From contig BOLD01000005.1 of NCBI GenBank assembly GCA_016861345.1, positions 124,001 through 188,000 on the forward strand: DNA of 64,000 bases, given 5' to 3'. This document shows, piece by piece, positions 51,714 to 61,922 of the stretch. A model generated the notes under the pieces. That model searched no databases, had not been told where the DNA came from, and saw nothing but the letters and a program-made list of their open reading frames with translations. Position numbers and translations under genes: made by a program. Numbering within the stretch: position 1 is the first letter of the stretch; each line of letters starts with the position of its first letter. The DNA comes from Oligoflexia bacterium (GTDB lineage: Bacteria > Bdellovibrionota > Bdellovibrionia > Bdellovibrionales > Bdellovibrionaceae).

Positions 51714-54210
51714 GGCTTCACTTTCTGAAGAATTACCTTATTGGGAGTTCTCAGACACACCAAGGCCGCATTTGATTTTAAATGATGGATCTTTGGTGAG
51801 CGGAATAAAACTCACTCTTCTCGATATTGAGTGCTTCGATGATAACGAAGTCAATCAACTTGCCATGAGACTGCGCGGAGTTCTTAACTCCATTTCAGAA
51901 AATACTTCTGTTCAATTCTGTCTTTCAGTAGGTTCTGATTTCTCAGAAGTCATTAGAAAACACGCGGAAGGAAAAACAGCATCAATTCATCCATTGGTGG
52001 CAAGTATTGCGGACTATCGGGAAAAGAAACTTCAAGCGGCCTTAGAGTCTTCAGAACTCTATCGTCCTGAGCTTTCAATTTATCTTCGCACACAGATGTT
52101 AGGAGGAAAGAAACTTAGCTTCTTAAAGAAGCAAGAGGATTTCTCAGACAACACGGCCAAGACCTACGAGGAGACTTTGGAAGTTCTTTTTCAGAACGTC
52201 GATACATTGATCTCGTCTTTTGCTTCTATTGGCCTCTATGGAAGACTATTAGAGGCTCAGGAGATGCAGAAACATATCTATGGTTTCCTTAATCCGAAAC
52301 GCTCTAAAGCGGAGCCTACGCCTAAAATTATCACGCCCAAGGAAGACAACCTTGAGCGTGAAACCTTGGAGTCTATGGAGTGGCTTGCGGAACAGTCACC
52401 ACGAGAGCAACTTGTTTTTGGTGATCTGATCTTGGGGTTTGAGCAATTCACCCTAGATTCTCACCATCACAGGGTTGTGACTCTAAAAACTCTGCCAGAA
52501 GTGACCTTTGCTGGACAGCTCTCTACGTTTCTGCGTATGCCATTTCACTATGATTTGATGTTGTCTTTTGAGGTTCCAAGTCAGGCCGATGAGATGGCAA
52601 AGCTCCAACAGAAAAGGAAGATGGCCCACTCGCTTGCGGCGACTTCGGGAAACAAAGCAAGTGACCTTGAAAGTGAAACGAAACTGTCATCGACTGAGGA
52701 GCTTATTCGTGAACTTCTGAGCACTGGACAAAGAATCTATGCCGTTCAAATGAGCCTAGTCCTTCGCGCTCCCGCAACAGATGAAGGAGTAAAAAAGCTT
52801 AACCGCCAAGTCCGAGAAGTGCTTTCTCGTTTTCGTTCCCTTCAAGGTTCCGAAGGACTTGAAGAATCCGTAGGCTCTTGGAAGATTTTTAAAGGCAATC
52901 TTCCAGGTGCGCCCGTAAAACTTGAACGAGCAAAGAAATTTAAGACTAACAACTTAGTCGATTTCATTCCGATCTATGGGCCACGCGAAGGAGATGATGA
53001 TCCTGCGGTGATTTTCAGAAACAGGCTTAATGGTCTTGTGAGCTTTAATCCCTTCGATTCAAGCCTTACAAACTATAATGCACTAGTCACGGGTTCATCA
53101 GGAGCTGGTAAAAGTTTTTTGAATAACTGTATCCTTGCTCAAGAACTAGCTCGCGGCCTTAGGGTATTCATCATCGACATTGGAGGTTCTTATAAAAAGC
53201 TAACTGAAGCTTTAGGAGGTCAATATCTTGAAATGGATTTGTCCGATCAATACAGACTTAACCCATTTGATATTCCTGACCCATCTCAAGGGCCTAGCAA
53301 CCAAAAACTAAAATCTCTGCTTGCAGTAATTGAGAGCATGATCGTCGAGGATGAAAAGTCAAAACTTTCAAAACTTGATCGAGTGCTTTTAGAAAAAACG
53401 GTCATTGAGCTTTATGAAGAAAAAAGAAAACAAAACAAAGTACCAGTACTTTCTGAACTAACAGAACGACTTGCTAAGAGCAAAGAATCCTCAATGGTTG
53501 ATATTTCCAAAATCCTCTATATGTGGACTGGAAACCGACCTTACGGAAAATTGCTTGATGGTATTGGCTCACTGAGAACAGATGCGCCAATTTGCACCTT
53601 TGATTTAAAAGGTCTTGGAAATTACCCTGATCTTCAAAGCGTGATGATCTTAATTCTCACGGACTTCATCTTGACTCAGGTCGAACAAGATAAGGTGAAT
53701 AAAAAGCGCATTATTTTAGATGAGGCCTGGCAACTTTTAAAATCAAACGCTGCTGCTGATTTTATGGAGTATTGCGCGAGAACTCTTAGAAAGACAGGCT
53801 CAGGAATTACTTTCATCACTCAAGGGGTTGAAGAGATCGTCACAAGTCCAATTGGCCCTGCGATTATGAACAACACCGCGACGAAGTTTATCCTACTTCA
53901 GCGCGGTGATTCGGAAATCTTGAAGAACGCTCTTAAGCTTAATTCGCAAGAGCTGAATCTGGTTTACTCACTCGAACAGCGTAAAGGTGAATTTGCAGAG
54001 GGCTTTATGATTGAAGGCGATCATCGTCAGGTGATCCGCATTTATCCGAGTCCCTTTGAGTATTGGCTTTCAACTTCAGATGCAAGTGACAATCGCCATA
54101 TTCAGGAATTGAGAGAATCAGGTCTATCGCTTGTTGATGCGATTGAAACCGCAGCTCGTACATATCCCAATGGCATTGCTCAAGGGAAAGTCGAACTGGA
54201 GGTCGCATGA
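51691..54210 (+). CDS. VirB4/TrbE/TraC-type conjugation ATPase
   Basis: Walker A GSSGAGKSFLNN; IILDEAWQLLKS; FITQGVEEIV. Confidence 0.92.
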   Translation: MFQKKNAEASLSEELPYWEFSDTPRPHLILNDGSLVSGIKLTLLDIECFDDNEVNQLAMRLRGVLNSISENTSVQFCLSVGSDFSEVIRKHAEGKTASIHPLVASIADYREKKLQAALESSELYRPELSIYLRTQMLGGKKLSFLKKQEDFSDNTAKTYEETLEVLFQNVDTLISSFASIGLYGRLLEAQEMQKHIYGFLNPKRSKAEPTPKIITPKEDNLERETLESMEWLAEQSPREQLVFGDLILGFEQFTLDSHHHRVVTLKTLPEVTFAGQLSTFLRMPFHYDLMLSFEVPSQADEMAKLQQKRKMAHSLAATSGNKASDLESETKLSSTEELIRELLSTGQRIYAVQMSLVLRAPATDEGVKKLNRQVREVLSRFRSLQGSEGLEESVGSWKIFKGNLPGAPVKLERAKKFKTNNLVDFIPIYGPREGDDDPAVIFRNRLNGLVSFNPFDSSLTNYNALVTGSSGAGKSFLNNCILAQELARGLRVFIIDIGGSYKKLTEALGGQYLEMDLSDQYRLNPFDIPDPSQGPSNQKLKSLLAVIESMIVEDEKSKLSKLDRVLLEKTVIELYEEKRKQNKVPVLSELTERLAKSKESSMVDISKILYMWTGNRPYGKLLDGIGSLRTDAPICTFDLKGLGNYPDLQSVMILILTDFILTQVEQDKVNKKRIILDEAWQLLKSNAAADFMEYCARTLRKTGSGITFITQGVEEIVTSPIGPAIMNNTATKFILLQRGDSEILKNALKLNSQELNLVYSLEQRKGEFAEGFMIEGDHRQVIRIYPSPFEYWLSTSDASDNRHIQELRESGLSLVDAIETAARTYPNGIAQGKVELEVA

Positions 54211-54917
54211 GCGTAAAGAAAACACTTATTGCAGTCGTTATCTCTTTTTCGCTGGTTTTACCTAGACCAGCAAAGGCCGATCTATTCGGTGGAGACATTG
54301 CTGTTCTAGTGCAGATTCTCGCTCAGGCGATCAAGCAACTCTATGAGCTACAACGAATTGTTAGCACTGGGCAAGATACCCTCGGCCTAATGAGAGTCAT
54401 TAACAAAGGGATTCGGGATGGGCTTGCGGTGATTCGGATTATCAATCCAAAGTTTAATCCTGGCCTTTATGGAGGGCTTGAAACTGTAGATCAAGTTCAA
54501 CGAGCGATTGAAGACCTTTACGGTACAATTCCGCAGACTAGCGAATATCGTTTGCAAGAAGCTCAGGATCGTTCTGTATCTGAAAGCATTGCTATGAATG
54601 GCACGCTCTTTCAGTACGCCGATAACGTGGATGAAGAAACAAAGCGAATCATTGCTCACGCGCAGAGAGTAAGTCCACAAGGTGCAGGAAAGCTCACGGC
54701 TGAGTCTCTTGCCGTTTTGATCGGAGTCACAACTCAAGTGCTTCGTACTAACTCGATGATGTTAAAAATGATGGGACAGAATATGGCCCTCTCAAACAGA
54801 AAAGAAAAACTTCAAGCGACTCAGTTTAAATCTCAATACGAAGGCATCTCTAATGCGTTAGGTGCGCTTCCAAAGGAAACAAATTTGAGTCCTCTTGGTT
54901 CAGGAAGTGGGAGGTAG
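54207..54917 (+). CDS. VirB5/TrbJ-like conjugal transfer protein
   Basis: Signal peptide; DIAVLVQILAQAIKQLYELQRIVSTGQDTLGLM. Confidence 0.65.
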   Translation: MSVKKTLIAVVISFSLVLPRPAKADLFGGDIAVLVQILAQAIKQLYELQRIVSTGQDTLGLMRVINKGIRDGLAVIRIINPKFNPGLYGGLETVDQVQRAIEDLYGTIPQTSEYRLQEAQDRSVSESIAMNGTLFQYADNVDEETKRIIAHAQRVSPQGAGKLTAESLAVLIGVTTQVLRTNSMMLKMMGQNMALSNRKEKLQATQFKSQYEGISNALGALPKETNLSPLGSGSGR

Positions 54918-54920
54918 TTC

Positions 54921-55811
54921 ATGCCGCAGTTTGAACTTTTAGGATCACTTGTGCGTGACCTCCATCAAGAGTTTGTGAATATGTATTATCTACTTCTGCC
55001 AATGTTCTTTTCTCTGGCCGTGGTTGTAGCATGGTTTCGCAATCCTACTGGTAGTCCTGAGTTTTTGGATATTATCAAGAGAGCCGTTATTGCGACGATT
55101 TTACTTGTGGCATTTCCAGATATCAGTAAAGCAATTCTTTATGTGGCCGATGGAATAACAGAGAAGATCGACAAACTTAATAGCCTTGATACTTTGATCC
55201 GAATGGCCCAGGAGAAATCCGACAGCTATTCAATGTCAGCAACAAGTATGCTTTTACAGTTTAACGACCTGATAATCGCAACACTGTCATTCTTAAGTTA
55301 CCTCATCCTTTATATTGCTCGGTATCTCACAATTGCGATGTATCACTTCTTTTGGATCTTCTTTATGATCTCGGCCCCGTTACTTCTGCTGTTCAATCTA
55401 TTTGAAGGAACACAGCAAATCACAAAGAACCTCTTCAAAGGAATGATTGAGGTCGCTTGTTGGAAGATTGTTTGGGCAATATTAGGTGCAATGCTAGCAG
55501 CATTGTCTTTTGGAGATCTGTATCGAACAGAAGGAAGTTATCTCGTCATCATTGTAATGAACTTTGTCATTGCAGTTGCCATGTTAATGACTCCGATGAT
55601 GGTGAAGTCTCTTGTAGGTGGAGGACTTCAATCTATGTCCTCTAGTATTGGAGCAGCTAGTATCGCTGCAATAGCGGCGGCCCCAGGAAAAGCGGCAGCA
55701 TCTATTCGTACTTCACGAGCGTTTATCAATGACCCTAAAGGATTCGCAAATAAACAAATTGATAAGGCCTTTAATCCAAACAGTAAATACAACCGCCAGC
55801 ACCGTCGGTAA
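54921..55811 (+). CDS. VirB6/TrbL-like multi-pass membrane protein
   Basis: Multiple TM helices; position in operon. Confidence 0.7.
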   Translation: MPQFELLGSLVRDLHQEFVNMYYLLLPMFFSLAVVVAWFRNPTGSPEFLDIIKRAVIATILLVAFPDISKAILYVADGITEKIDKLNSLDTLIRMAQEKSDSYSMSATSMLLQFNDLIIATLSFLSYLILYIARYLTIAMYHFFWIFFMISAPLLLLFNLFEGTQQITKNLFKGMIEVACWKIVWAILGAMLAALSFGDLYRTEGSYLVIIVMNFVIAVAMLMTPMMVKSLVGGGLQSMSSSIGAASIAAIAAAPGKAAASIRTSRAFINDPKGFANKQIDKAFNPNSKYNRQHRR

Positions 55812-55823
55812 GGAGAATTACTC

Positions 55824-56414
55824 ATGCTAGAAAATAAATCAAAGAATCTAAAAATATCTTCACTCCCTAAGAGTTTGGCTGAGCTTACACATTCAAACCA
55901 ATTTCTGAAAGTCTTTGCACTTTCAGCCCTCGCTCTCCTATTTATGGGACTTGGAGTGACTTTGGTTATGGCAATGAAAGGGCCTATGGTTATCACGCTT
56001 GGGCCTGACGGAAAAGCTCTTGAACGAGCCATTCTGCCTAAAGCAGAAGATCAAATTCGTGAAGGTATCAGACGCTATCTTGAAAAACGTTATCAATGGG
56101 GGCCAGAAAATGTGATTAAGAAGCTCAAGGAGTCAGAGCAGTTCATCACTCCACAAGCTTTGAAGGCCTTTCAAGTTGCGGTCGCCAATGTTGCAAAGTT
56201 CTCTACGGAAAAAATAGTTTCTCAGAAGGTCTATCCCGAGAAGATTGAAATTGATTTAAAAAAACAAACGGCCCTCATTACTGGTGACCGTATAACTTCC
56301 ATTCAAGGACTGAAAGCTGCTGGGAACCTAAAACTCGAACTTACTTTTGAAAGCGGCCTTCGCACACACGAGAATCCTTGGGGAATCTATATTTCAAAAG
56401 AACGTGAAGAATAA
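55824..56414 (+). CDS. TraE/VirB8-like protein
   Basis: Single N-terminal TM and periplasmic domain; position before VirB9/VirB10. Confidence 0.65.
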   Translation: MLENKSKNLKISSLPKSLAELTHSNQFLKVFALSALALLFMGLGVTLVMAMKGPMVITLGPDGKALERAILPKAEDQIREGIRRYLEKRYQWGPENVIKKLKESEQFITPQALKAFQVAVANVAKFSTEKIVSQKVYPEKIEIDLKKQTALITGDRITSIQGLKAAGNLKLELTFESGLRTHENPWGIYISKEREE

Positions 56415-56469
56415 CGAATTATCCATTTGCGAAACCTTCTGATTCCCCTAAATGAACAAAAGGAGAATT

Positions 56470-57204
56470 ATGAAAATAAAACTTATCACACTGTTGGCAT
56501 TTTCTCTTGCTGCAATGACCTCGGAGGCAAATCAAAGAGTCCGGCGAGTTCCTGTGCAGGGAGATCAAATCGTGACCGTAAAAACAAGTCTTGGTATTGC
56601 CACGATCATTCAAGTTCCAGATCGTCCTAATAGCGTGGTTGTTGGGGATCAGGATTCTTTTAAGGTGGAATACCTTGATCAGGCGATCACGATTAAGCCT
56701 ATTTCAAGTGGGGCCAAAAGTAATCTCTACATTTACACCGATTGGAGACGGTTTAATGTAGCCCTCATTTCTGGAAGTGAGGCCGTGGCTGATTATGTGG
56801 TTTATCTCGATATACCAAAAACTAAACCACAGACCACATCGAACAAAGAATCTGGTATCAAATGGACTGATTTCAAAAATTCACTCAAGAACGACACGCT
56901 TTCTTTAAGTATAAAACGTGTCGGACGGGCAAAGGATGGAATCTTACTGATTGAGTTCTTCGTTTCCTCAACTCAAAAGGAAACTTTTAAACCTGAATGG
57001 CTATGGCTCACTCAATCTGATGAGACGCGACCAATTCACAATCTCTTTATGTCGGCCCTTGAAGTAACGCCTCAAAGACCCATTTCAGGTGTACTTCAGA
57101 TGAGAGAAATTGATCTAAATGCAAACCAATCTATACGAGTCGAGCTGAGAAGGAAAAGAATTTCATATCTCACAATCCAGAAGGTCACTTCATGGAAGCG
57201 ATAG
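56470..57204 (+). CDS. TraK/VirB9-like secretin-type protein
   Basis: Signal peptide from ATG 56470 with AGGAGAATT RBS; VVVGDQDSFKVEYLDQAITIKPI. Confidence 0.65.
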   Translation: MKIKLITLLAFSLAAMTSEANQRVRRVPVQGDQIVTVKTSLGIATIIQVPDRPNSVVVGDQDSFKVEYLDQAITIKPISSGAKSNLYIYTDWRRFNVALISGSEAVADYVVYLDIPKTKPQTTSNKESGIKWTDFKNSLKNDTLSLSIKRVGRAKDGILLIEFFVSSTQKETFKPEWLWLTQSDETRPIHNLFMSALEVTPQRPISGVLQMREIDLNANQSIRVELRRKRISYLTIQKVTSWKR

Positions 57205-58181
57205 AAAAGGAGGTGCATTTGGAAGGCTTTAAAAATTACTTTTTGAAAGAACCTAAGCTTTTCACTTCTAAACGCGAAGTAAATTGGTCAAAGGTACAAA
57301 CTTGGGCAATTTCATTTGTAGCCGCTTTGATTATAGGAATTATGGTCATTCCTAGTTCTGAACCAGATCAAGAAACTTTCTATGAAAAGGCAGAACGAGG
57401 AAGTCTTGCAAAAGCACTACCGGCCGAAAATGATCCAACACAAGAAACGATCAGACAGCTTCAGGAGTCACAAGTAAATGTCAGACAAATTCCTGGCTCT
57501 CTTGATTACCTTTATCGGCTAAATGGCCCTACTGGTTCAGGGAGTGGTGGTCGAAGCGGTCAAGATCGAAGTGCTTCGATGATCTTAAGCCGTGGTGGAA
57601 CTGATGCCAGAACTCAGCTCTCTGCTGGAACAAGAGTGTCTATCCGCTTGAGCGGAAAAGTGACAATGTCCAATCAAGGAATGCCTGTCGTTGGGATTGT
57701 CTCTAATGATGTTTCAGCCGAAAGCGGAATTGCCATCCCAAGCGGCTCAAAGGTTTTAGGAGATGCCTCTTTTGATGAAGAGTCCGAGCGAGCTTCGATC
57801 TCTTGGCGTTCGATCATTCTTCCAGATGGAAGAGAAAGGCCATTTTCTGCCATTGGGGTTAATCGTGACGGACAAGTTGGAGTAAATGGCAAAGTCCATT
57901 CTGACGGAGTAAAAAACGCAGTTGGGCAAACGCTTACTAGATTTGTAGGGGCCTATGCTGCTGGCTCGATGAACACAGGAGCTTTTGGTGCGAATCAAGG
58001 TGGCAACGAAAATGGTCTTCGCAATGCAGTTGCTCAGACTGCCACTGATCGAGCAAATGCAATGGGCGAAGAACTCCAAAAAGAGCGCAAATGGATTAAA
58101 CTACAAAGTGGTGCTGAAACATTTGCTGTTTTAAATCAGCCTTTCACTTTCAGGGATGCTGGGGCCACTTATGGAAGATAA
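57192..58181 (+). CDS. VirB10/TrbI/TraB-type protein
   Basis: GTRVSIRLSGKVTMSN...GIAIPSGSKVLGDASFDEESERASISWRSIILPDG. Confidence 0.85.
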   Translation: MEAIEKEVHLEGFKNYFLKEPKLFTSKREVNWSKVQTWAISFVAALIIGIMVIPSSEPDQETFYEKAERGSLAKALPAENDPTQETIRQLQESQVNVRQIPGSLDYLYRLNGPTGSGSGGRSGQDRSASMILSRGGTDARTQLSAGTRVSIRLSGKVTMSNQGMPVVGIVSNDVSAESGIAIPSGSKVLGDASFDEESERASISWRSIILPDGRERPFSAIGVNRDGQVGVNGKVHSDGVKNAVGQTLTRFVGAYAAGSMNTGAFGANQGGNENGLRNAVAQTATDRANAMGEELQKERKWIKLQSGAETFAVLNQPFTFRDAGATYGR

Positions 58182-59787
58182 AGCTCATCCAATTTCTCAC
58201 GGAGAAAGCATCATCATTGGAGGATTGGTTCTTATTTTCGTTGTGAAAGGAATTGAACGCTTGTGGAACTGGATGCAGTCGCCTCGCCACTTTGTCTTAG
58301 CGGTGGGGCTTCTGCTTATAATCCTTATTCCTGTGGGGAAAATACTTTGGAACAAGATTAAAAAGAAACATGAAAAAGCACTCTTTGAGAAAACAATTAC
58401 GTCTAAAGTTGATGACTCGGTTTTCTGTGGAACCAGTGATAAAGACGAAGACATTTGGATTAAACCTCGTCAACGGGCCATGCACACTCAAGTCATTGGG
58501 ACGACTAATGCTGGTAAAACTGAAAGTGTGATTCTCCCCTGGGCGATTCAAGACATTTATTCGGGGAAAGGTCTTTTGCTTATCGACGGAAAGGCTGACA
58601 ACTCTCTGATTGATAAGCTTTGGGCCTATACAAAAAAGGCAAAGCGAGAAAAAGATTTTAAACTTTTTAGTCTTAGCCGTAGAGAGCAGTCTTTTCAGTT
58701 CAATCCTTTACTTGGAGGAACTGCGGAGGAAATTACAGAACGAGTTTTTAATTCATTTGATTTTGAGAATCCGTACTACCGAAGTCTTCAATATGAAGTG
58801 ATGAATCAGGTCATGAGAATATTTGAGGCATCCAATACGACTGCTACTTTTCAGCGACTTCATCAGGCGATATCTCGTCCTAAAGTGATGGAGGAAATGG
58901 CGAAGAAAGTAAAAGACCCTGAAGTTCGCCGTTGGTATGTGACGTTTTGTGAAATGACTCCTAAGGATCGAGAAGAACGCACAAGTGGTCTTCTCTCCGC
59001 CATTGGACATTTTGCCTTTGGTGATAATGCAAGATTGTTCAATCCTGAAGAAGGGGCCATTACGATTGACGAGGCATTGAGAAGTAATCAGATCGTTTAC
59101 TTTCAGTTACCAGTGCTTCTTTCACCATTTTTAGGAAAGGCCACTGGAAAGCTAGTTCTTCAATCTTTGCAAGCGGCCGTGGCCAATCGCCATAGACTCG
59201 CTCATGGAGTAGAAAAGAAGTTTTTCAGCGTTTTTCTGGACGACTTTTCTGAGTATCTTTATGAGGGATTTATTACGATCTTAAATAAATCAAGATCGGC
59301 CAATGTGGGAATCGTATTCGCTCATCAAGCTTTAGGAGACATTACTGTTCTTGGTGACTCGGTTGCAAACTCGATTCTTACAAACGCAAACCTAAAAGTT
59401 TTTATGCGTGGTAATGATCCTGACTCTGCCGAATACTTCTCTAAAGTAATTGGAACACTGACTTCGACAAAGTTCACTGAACGACAGACCAAGAATATTT
59501 TGGGAACAAATAAAAGTGGAGAGATGTCAGTTCGTGATGTGGAGGAATTTACTATTCACCCCAATGTTTTCAAGAAAGATTTAGGCGTTGGTGAGGCCAT
59601 TATGATCGTTCCCCACGAGCGCGGGGCCAAAACTGTGAGAATTAAATTTAGCAAAACGGATGATCTTGAACCTGAGATTATGCCACAGATTGCAAAAACG
59701 ATGATGCCACTACTTGAAGAGAAGGAATCGAAACCTAAAAAAGATCAATCGGATAAAGCAAGTAACGCTCTTGATAACGCTGCTTAA
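58156..59787 (+). CDS. VirD4/TraD-type coupling protein
   Basis: GTTNAGKTESVILPWAIQDIYSGKGLLLIDGKAD; FLDDFSEYLYEGF; alternative start ATG 58171. Confidence 0.9.
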   Translation: MLGPLMEDKAHPISHGESIIIGGLVLIFVVKGIERLWNWMQSPRHFVLAVGLLLIILIPVGKILWNKIKKKHEKALFEKTITSKVDDSVFCGTSDKDEDIWIKPRQRAMHTQVIGTTNAGKTESVILPWAIQDIYSGKGLLLIDGKADNSLIDKLWAYTKKAKREKDFKLFSLSRREQSFQFNPLLGGTAEEITERVFNSFDFENPYYRSLQYEVMNQVMRIFEASNTTATFQRLHQAISRPKVMEEMAKKVKDPEVRRWYVTFCEMTPKDREERTSGLLSAIGHFAFGDNARLFNPEEGAITIDEALRSNQIVYFQLPVLLSPFLGKATGKLVLQSLQAAVANRHRLAHGVEKKFFSVFLDDFSEYLYEGFITILNKSRSANVGIVFAHQALGDITVLGDSVANSILTNANLKVFMRGNDPDSAEYFSKVIGTLTSTKFTERQTKNILGTNKSGEMSVRDVEEFTIHPNVFKKDLGVGEAIMIVPHERGAKTVRIKFSKTDDLEPEIMPQIAKTMMPLLEEKESKPKKDQSDKASNALDNAA

Positions 59788-59805
59788 AAAATCAGGAGGA
59801 AAAAA

Positions 59806-60249
59806 ATGGGAAAATTTAAAAGCAAATTCATTTTCATCTTGGGACTATCGACTTTGTTGTTACAGACAGGCTGTTCATCAATGGGAAAATCTATGGGTCT
59901 CGGCGGCGCGATTGGCGCAGGAACTGGAGCCGCTTTAGGTGGGATTGTTGACCCAGGAAAGAACGGACAATACCGCACTCGTAACGTCATCATCGGTGCT
60001 GGAATGGGCGCGATTGCTGGAACACTCGCAGGAGCTTCAATTCATGAAAGCAATGAACGCGATAAGGAGCTTGCTTATCTAAAAGGAAAAGAGGCCCAAA
60101 GAAAATCATCTAAAGGACAATCTGCTCCGGCCCTACAGCAGCCAAAGGTTGAAGCAATCTGGGTTGAAAGTAAGGTTGTTGGTAATCGCTACATTGATGG
60201 CCACTTTGAATATGTCATTACGGAGCCTACACGATGGGAGGCCCCGTAA
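59806..60249 (+). CDS. Glycine-zipper lipoprotein
   Basis: Lipobox LLLQTGCSS; GGAIGAGTGAALGGIV...GAGMGAIAGTLAG. Confidence 0.75.
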   Translation: MGKFKSKFIFILGLSTLLLQTGCSSMGKSMGLGGAIGAGTGAALGGIVDPGKNGQYRTRNVIIGAGMGAIAGTLAGASIHESNERDKELAYLKGKEAQRKSSKGQSAPALQQPKVEAIWVESKVVGNRYIDGHFEYVITEPTRWEAP

Positions 60250-60998
60250 TGAAGTACGCTCACGGTCGAAGGCTTTCAAAAAATGCTGTTGAGGCCGTGA
60301 GGTTTGTGGCCAAGGTTGGGGCCATGAGCCGCGAGACTTGGTACGAGCTGTTTAGTCATGGAACTCTGAGGTGGCGGCAAATGCAACTTCAACACTTGAT
60401 TGATAGAAAGATTTTTAAACATCACACCAGCAAACACGGACACGATGCTGTAGTGATTGATACCTTCGGAGTTGAGCTTATTAAAAGCATGAAGTGGCAA
60501 CACGTTCACACGATCTATCCACACTTCATTGAGCATGACGAAACAGTGGGTGCTGGTCTTTGGAAATTAGAGATAGCTGGTATCTGCCAAAAATGGATGA
60601 CCGAAAGTGAAATGAAGGCGCAGAAGTCAGCAAGTTTTAGACTAGACGTTCAGGAAGGCGGTTTTAAATATCCAGATGCAGTTTTCAAACTTCAAGGAAA
60701 TCTCACTGCTCCGATTGTGGCCATTGAATACGAAAGAACGGCAAAGACGAACTGGCGATACAACAAAGCTATTCGCGCATACAGTGAGGCCTACGATTTT
60801 GGATATGTCTTCTTTATTGTGGAAAGCGATGCCATTGAAAAAACCATTCAAAGAGCCATGAAATACATTGGAGATGGAAGGCTGAACTCACGAATTGGAT
60901 TTATTAGTATTGAAGATTGGAAAACGAACCCAGTAAGCGCGGAACTTCGAGGACCCAAATCAGTTCAGAGCTTAAAGGAGCTTGTTACAAAAATCTGA
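60249..60998 (+). CDS. Replication-relaxation/MobC-like protein (candidate relaxase-associated factor)
   Basis: TAATG coupling with upstream gene; wHTH-like N-terminus, then YPDAVFKL...VAIEYERTAKTNWRYNKAIRAYSEA. Confidence 0.6.
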   Translation: MKYAHGRRLSKNAVEAVRFVAKVGAMSRETWYELFSHGTLRWRQMQLQHLIDRKIFKHHTSKHGHDAVVIDTFGVELIKSMKWQHVHTIYPHFIEHDETVGAGLWKLEIAGICQKWMTESEMKAQKSASFRLDVQEGGFKYPDAVFKLQGNLTAPIVAIEYERTAKTNWRYNKAIRAYSEAYDFGYVFFIVESDAIEKTIQRAMKYIGDGRLNSRIGFISIEDWKTNPVSAELRGPKSVQSLKELVTKI

Positions 60999-61000
60999 GA

Positions 61001-61043
61001 AAAGAAGTCTTCGCCAAAGTCTACATACAGCGAAGACTTCTTT
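61001..61043. terminator. Terminator of the transfer operon
   Basis: 14-bp perfect inverted repeat AAAGAAGTCTTCGC...GCGAAGACTTCTTT right after the last gene. Confidence 0.65.
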
Positions 61044-61091
61044 GACTTGATAATGAGAGGAAGATCAGGCGAAAAGGTAAGGAAAAACAAG

Positions 61092-61212
61092 AATTTCCCC
61101 ACCGCCGCCTCGTTCTTAACGTCCCTTGATCGTCATTGACCCCTCCCCCCCAACGAGTTGAGAGGAAGGGGTCAATGACTAGGTACTAAACATCGGCGGC
61201 GGTGGGGAAATT
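61092..61212. other. Candidate oriT or replication origin: nested inverted repeats
   Basis: Outer 18-bp perfect IR AATTTCCCCACCGCCGCC (61092-61109)/GGCGGCGGTGGGGAAATT (61195-61212); inner 13-bp perfect IR GTCATTGACCCCT (61132-61144)/AGGGGTCAATGAC (61167-61179). Confidence 0.55.
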
Positions 61213-61226
61213 AAAGAGGTATGTTA

Positions 61227-61619
61227 ATGGATAATGAAAATAATAAAGAAATAAAAATACAGAATACGGAAGAAACAAAAAATAGCGGGAACGAAAAACT
61301 ACAGAGGATCACAGTATCGAAAGAGGCACAAAATGCATTAGAGAACATCAAAGATCGAGTTAATGATGGGTTCTCTGGTGGCAAGGTCAATCTAACACAA
61401 ATGGCGAACTGGATTCTACTTCGGTTTCAAAATGATCTTGATGAGGCTTATATTAAAGATATTCGAGCGGAACATTTTGACGAGGTAGCAATGCTCGAAA
61501 GCATTTTAAAGAAAGCTAAAGAGTCAGGAAAAGTACCAACAGATTTCAAAGCTTTACTTCAGAAACAGCTAGGATTAGATGAGCCGACTAAGCGCAAAAA
61601 TAAAGTGGCCTTGACTTAA
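61227..61619 (+). CDS. Hypothetical protein, possibly RHH-like accessory DNA-binding protein
   Basis: RITVSKEAQNALENIKDRVNDGFSGGKVNLTQMANWILLRF; adjacent to the inverted-repeat region. Confidence 0.5.
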   Translation: MDNENNKEIKIQNTEETKNSGNEKLQRITVSKEAQNALENIKDRVNDGFSGGKVNLTQMANWILLRFQNDLDEAYIKDIRAEHFDEVAMLESILKKAKESGKVPTDFKALLQKQLGLDEPTKRKNKVALT

Positions 61620-61672
61620 AATAAAAACTATTTCATCATTGATGAAATGAATATAAATACCGAAGAGGGGTC

Positions 61673-61897
61673 ATGAAAGGCAAAGACGTAAGACTAATAA
61701 GAGAAAAATTGGGATTAAGTGTGGAAGAGTTTGCTGAGTTGCTTTGCCTTGCTGGCTATCAAAGTGTGATGAATATCGAGTCAGATTTTCGCAAACCAAG
61801 TAAATTAGCGATTCGCCTTCTTCGCTATCTTGATGGCCAACAAAGAAAAAAAGCGTTGGACCTTATTGAGGAGTTTAAAGGTTATAAGCCTAAATAA
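61673..61897 (+). CDS. XRE-type helix-turn-helix regulator
   Basis: KDVRLIREKLGLSVEEFAELLCLAGYQSVMNIESDFRKPS. Confidence 0.7.
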   Translation: MKGKDVRLIREKLGLSVEEFAELLCLAGYQSVMNIESDFRKPSKLAIRLLRYLDGQQRKKALDLIEEFKGYKPK

Positions 61898-61922
61898 GTT
61901 TTTCCAGTTTTGGAGAATATTA

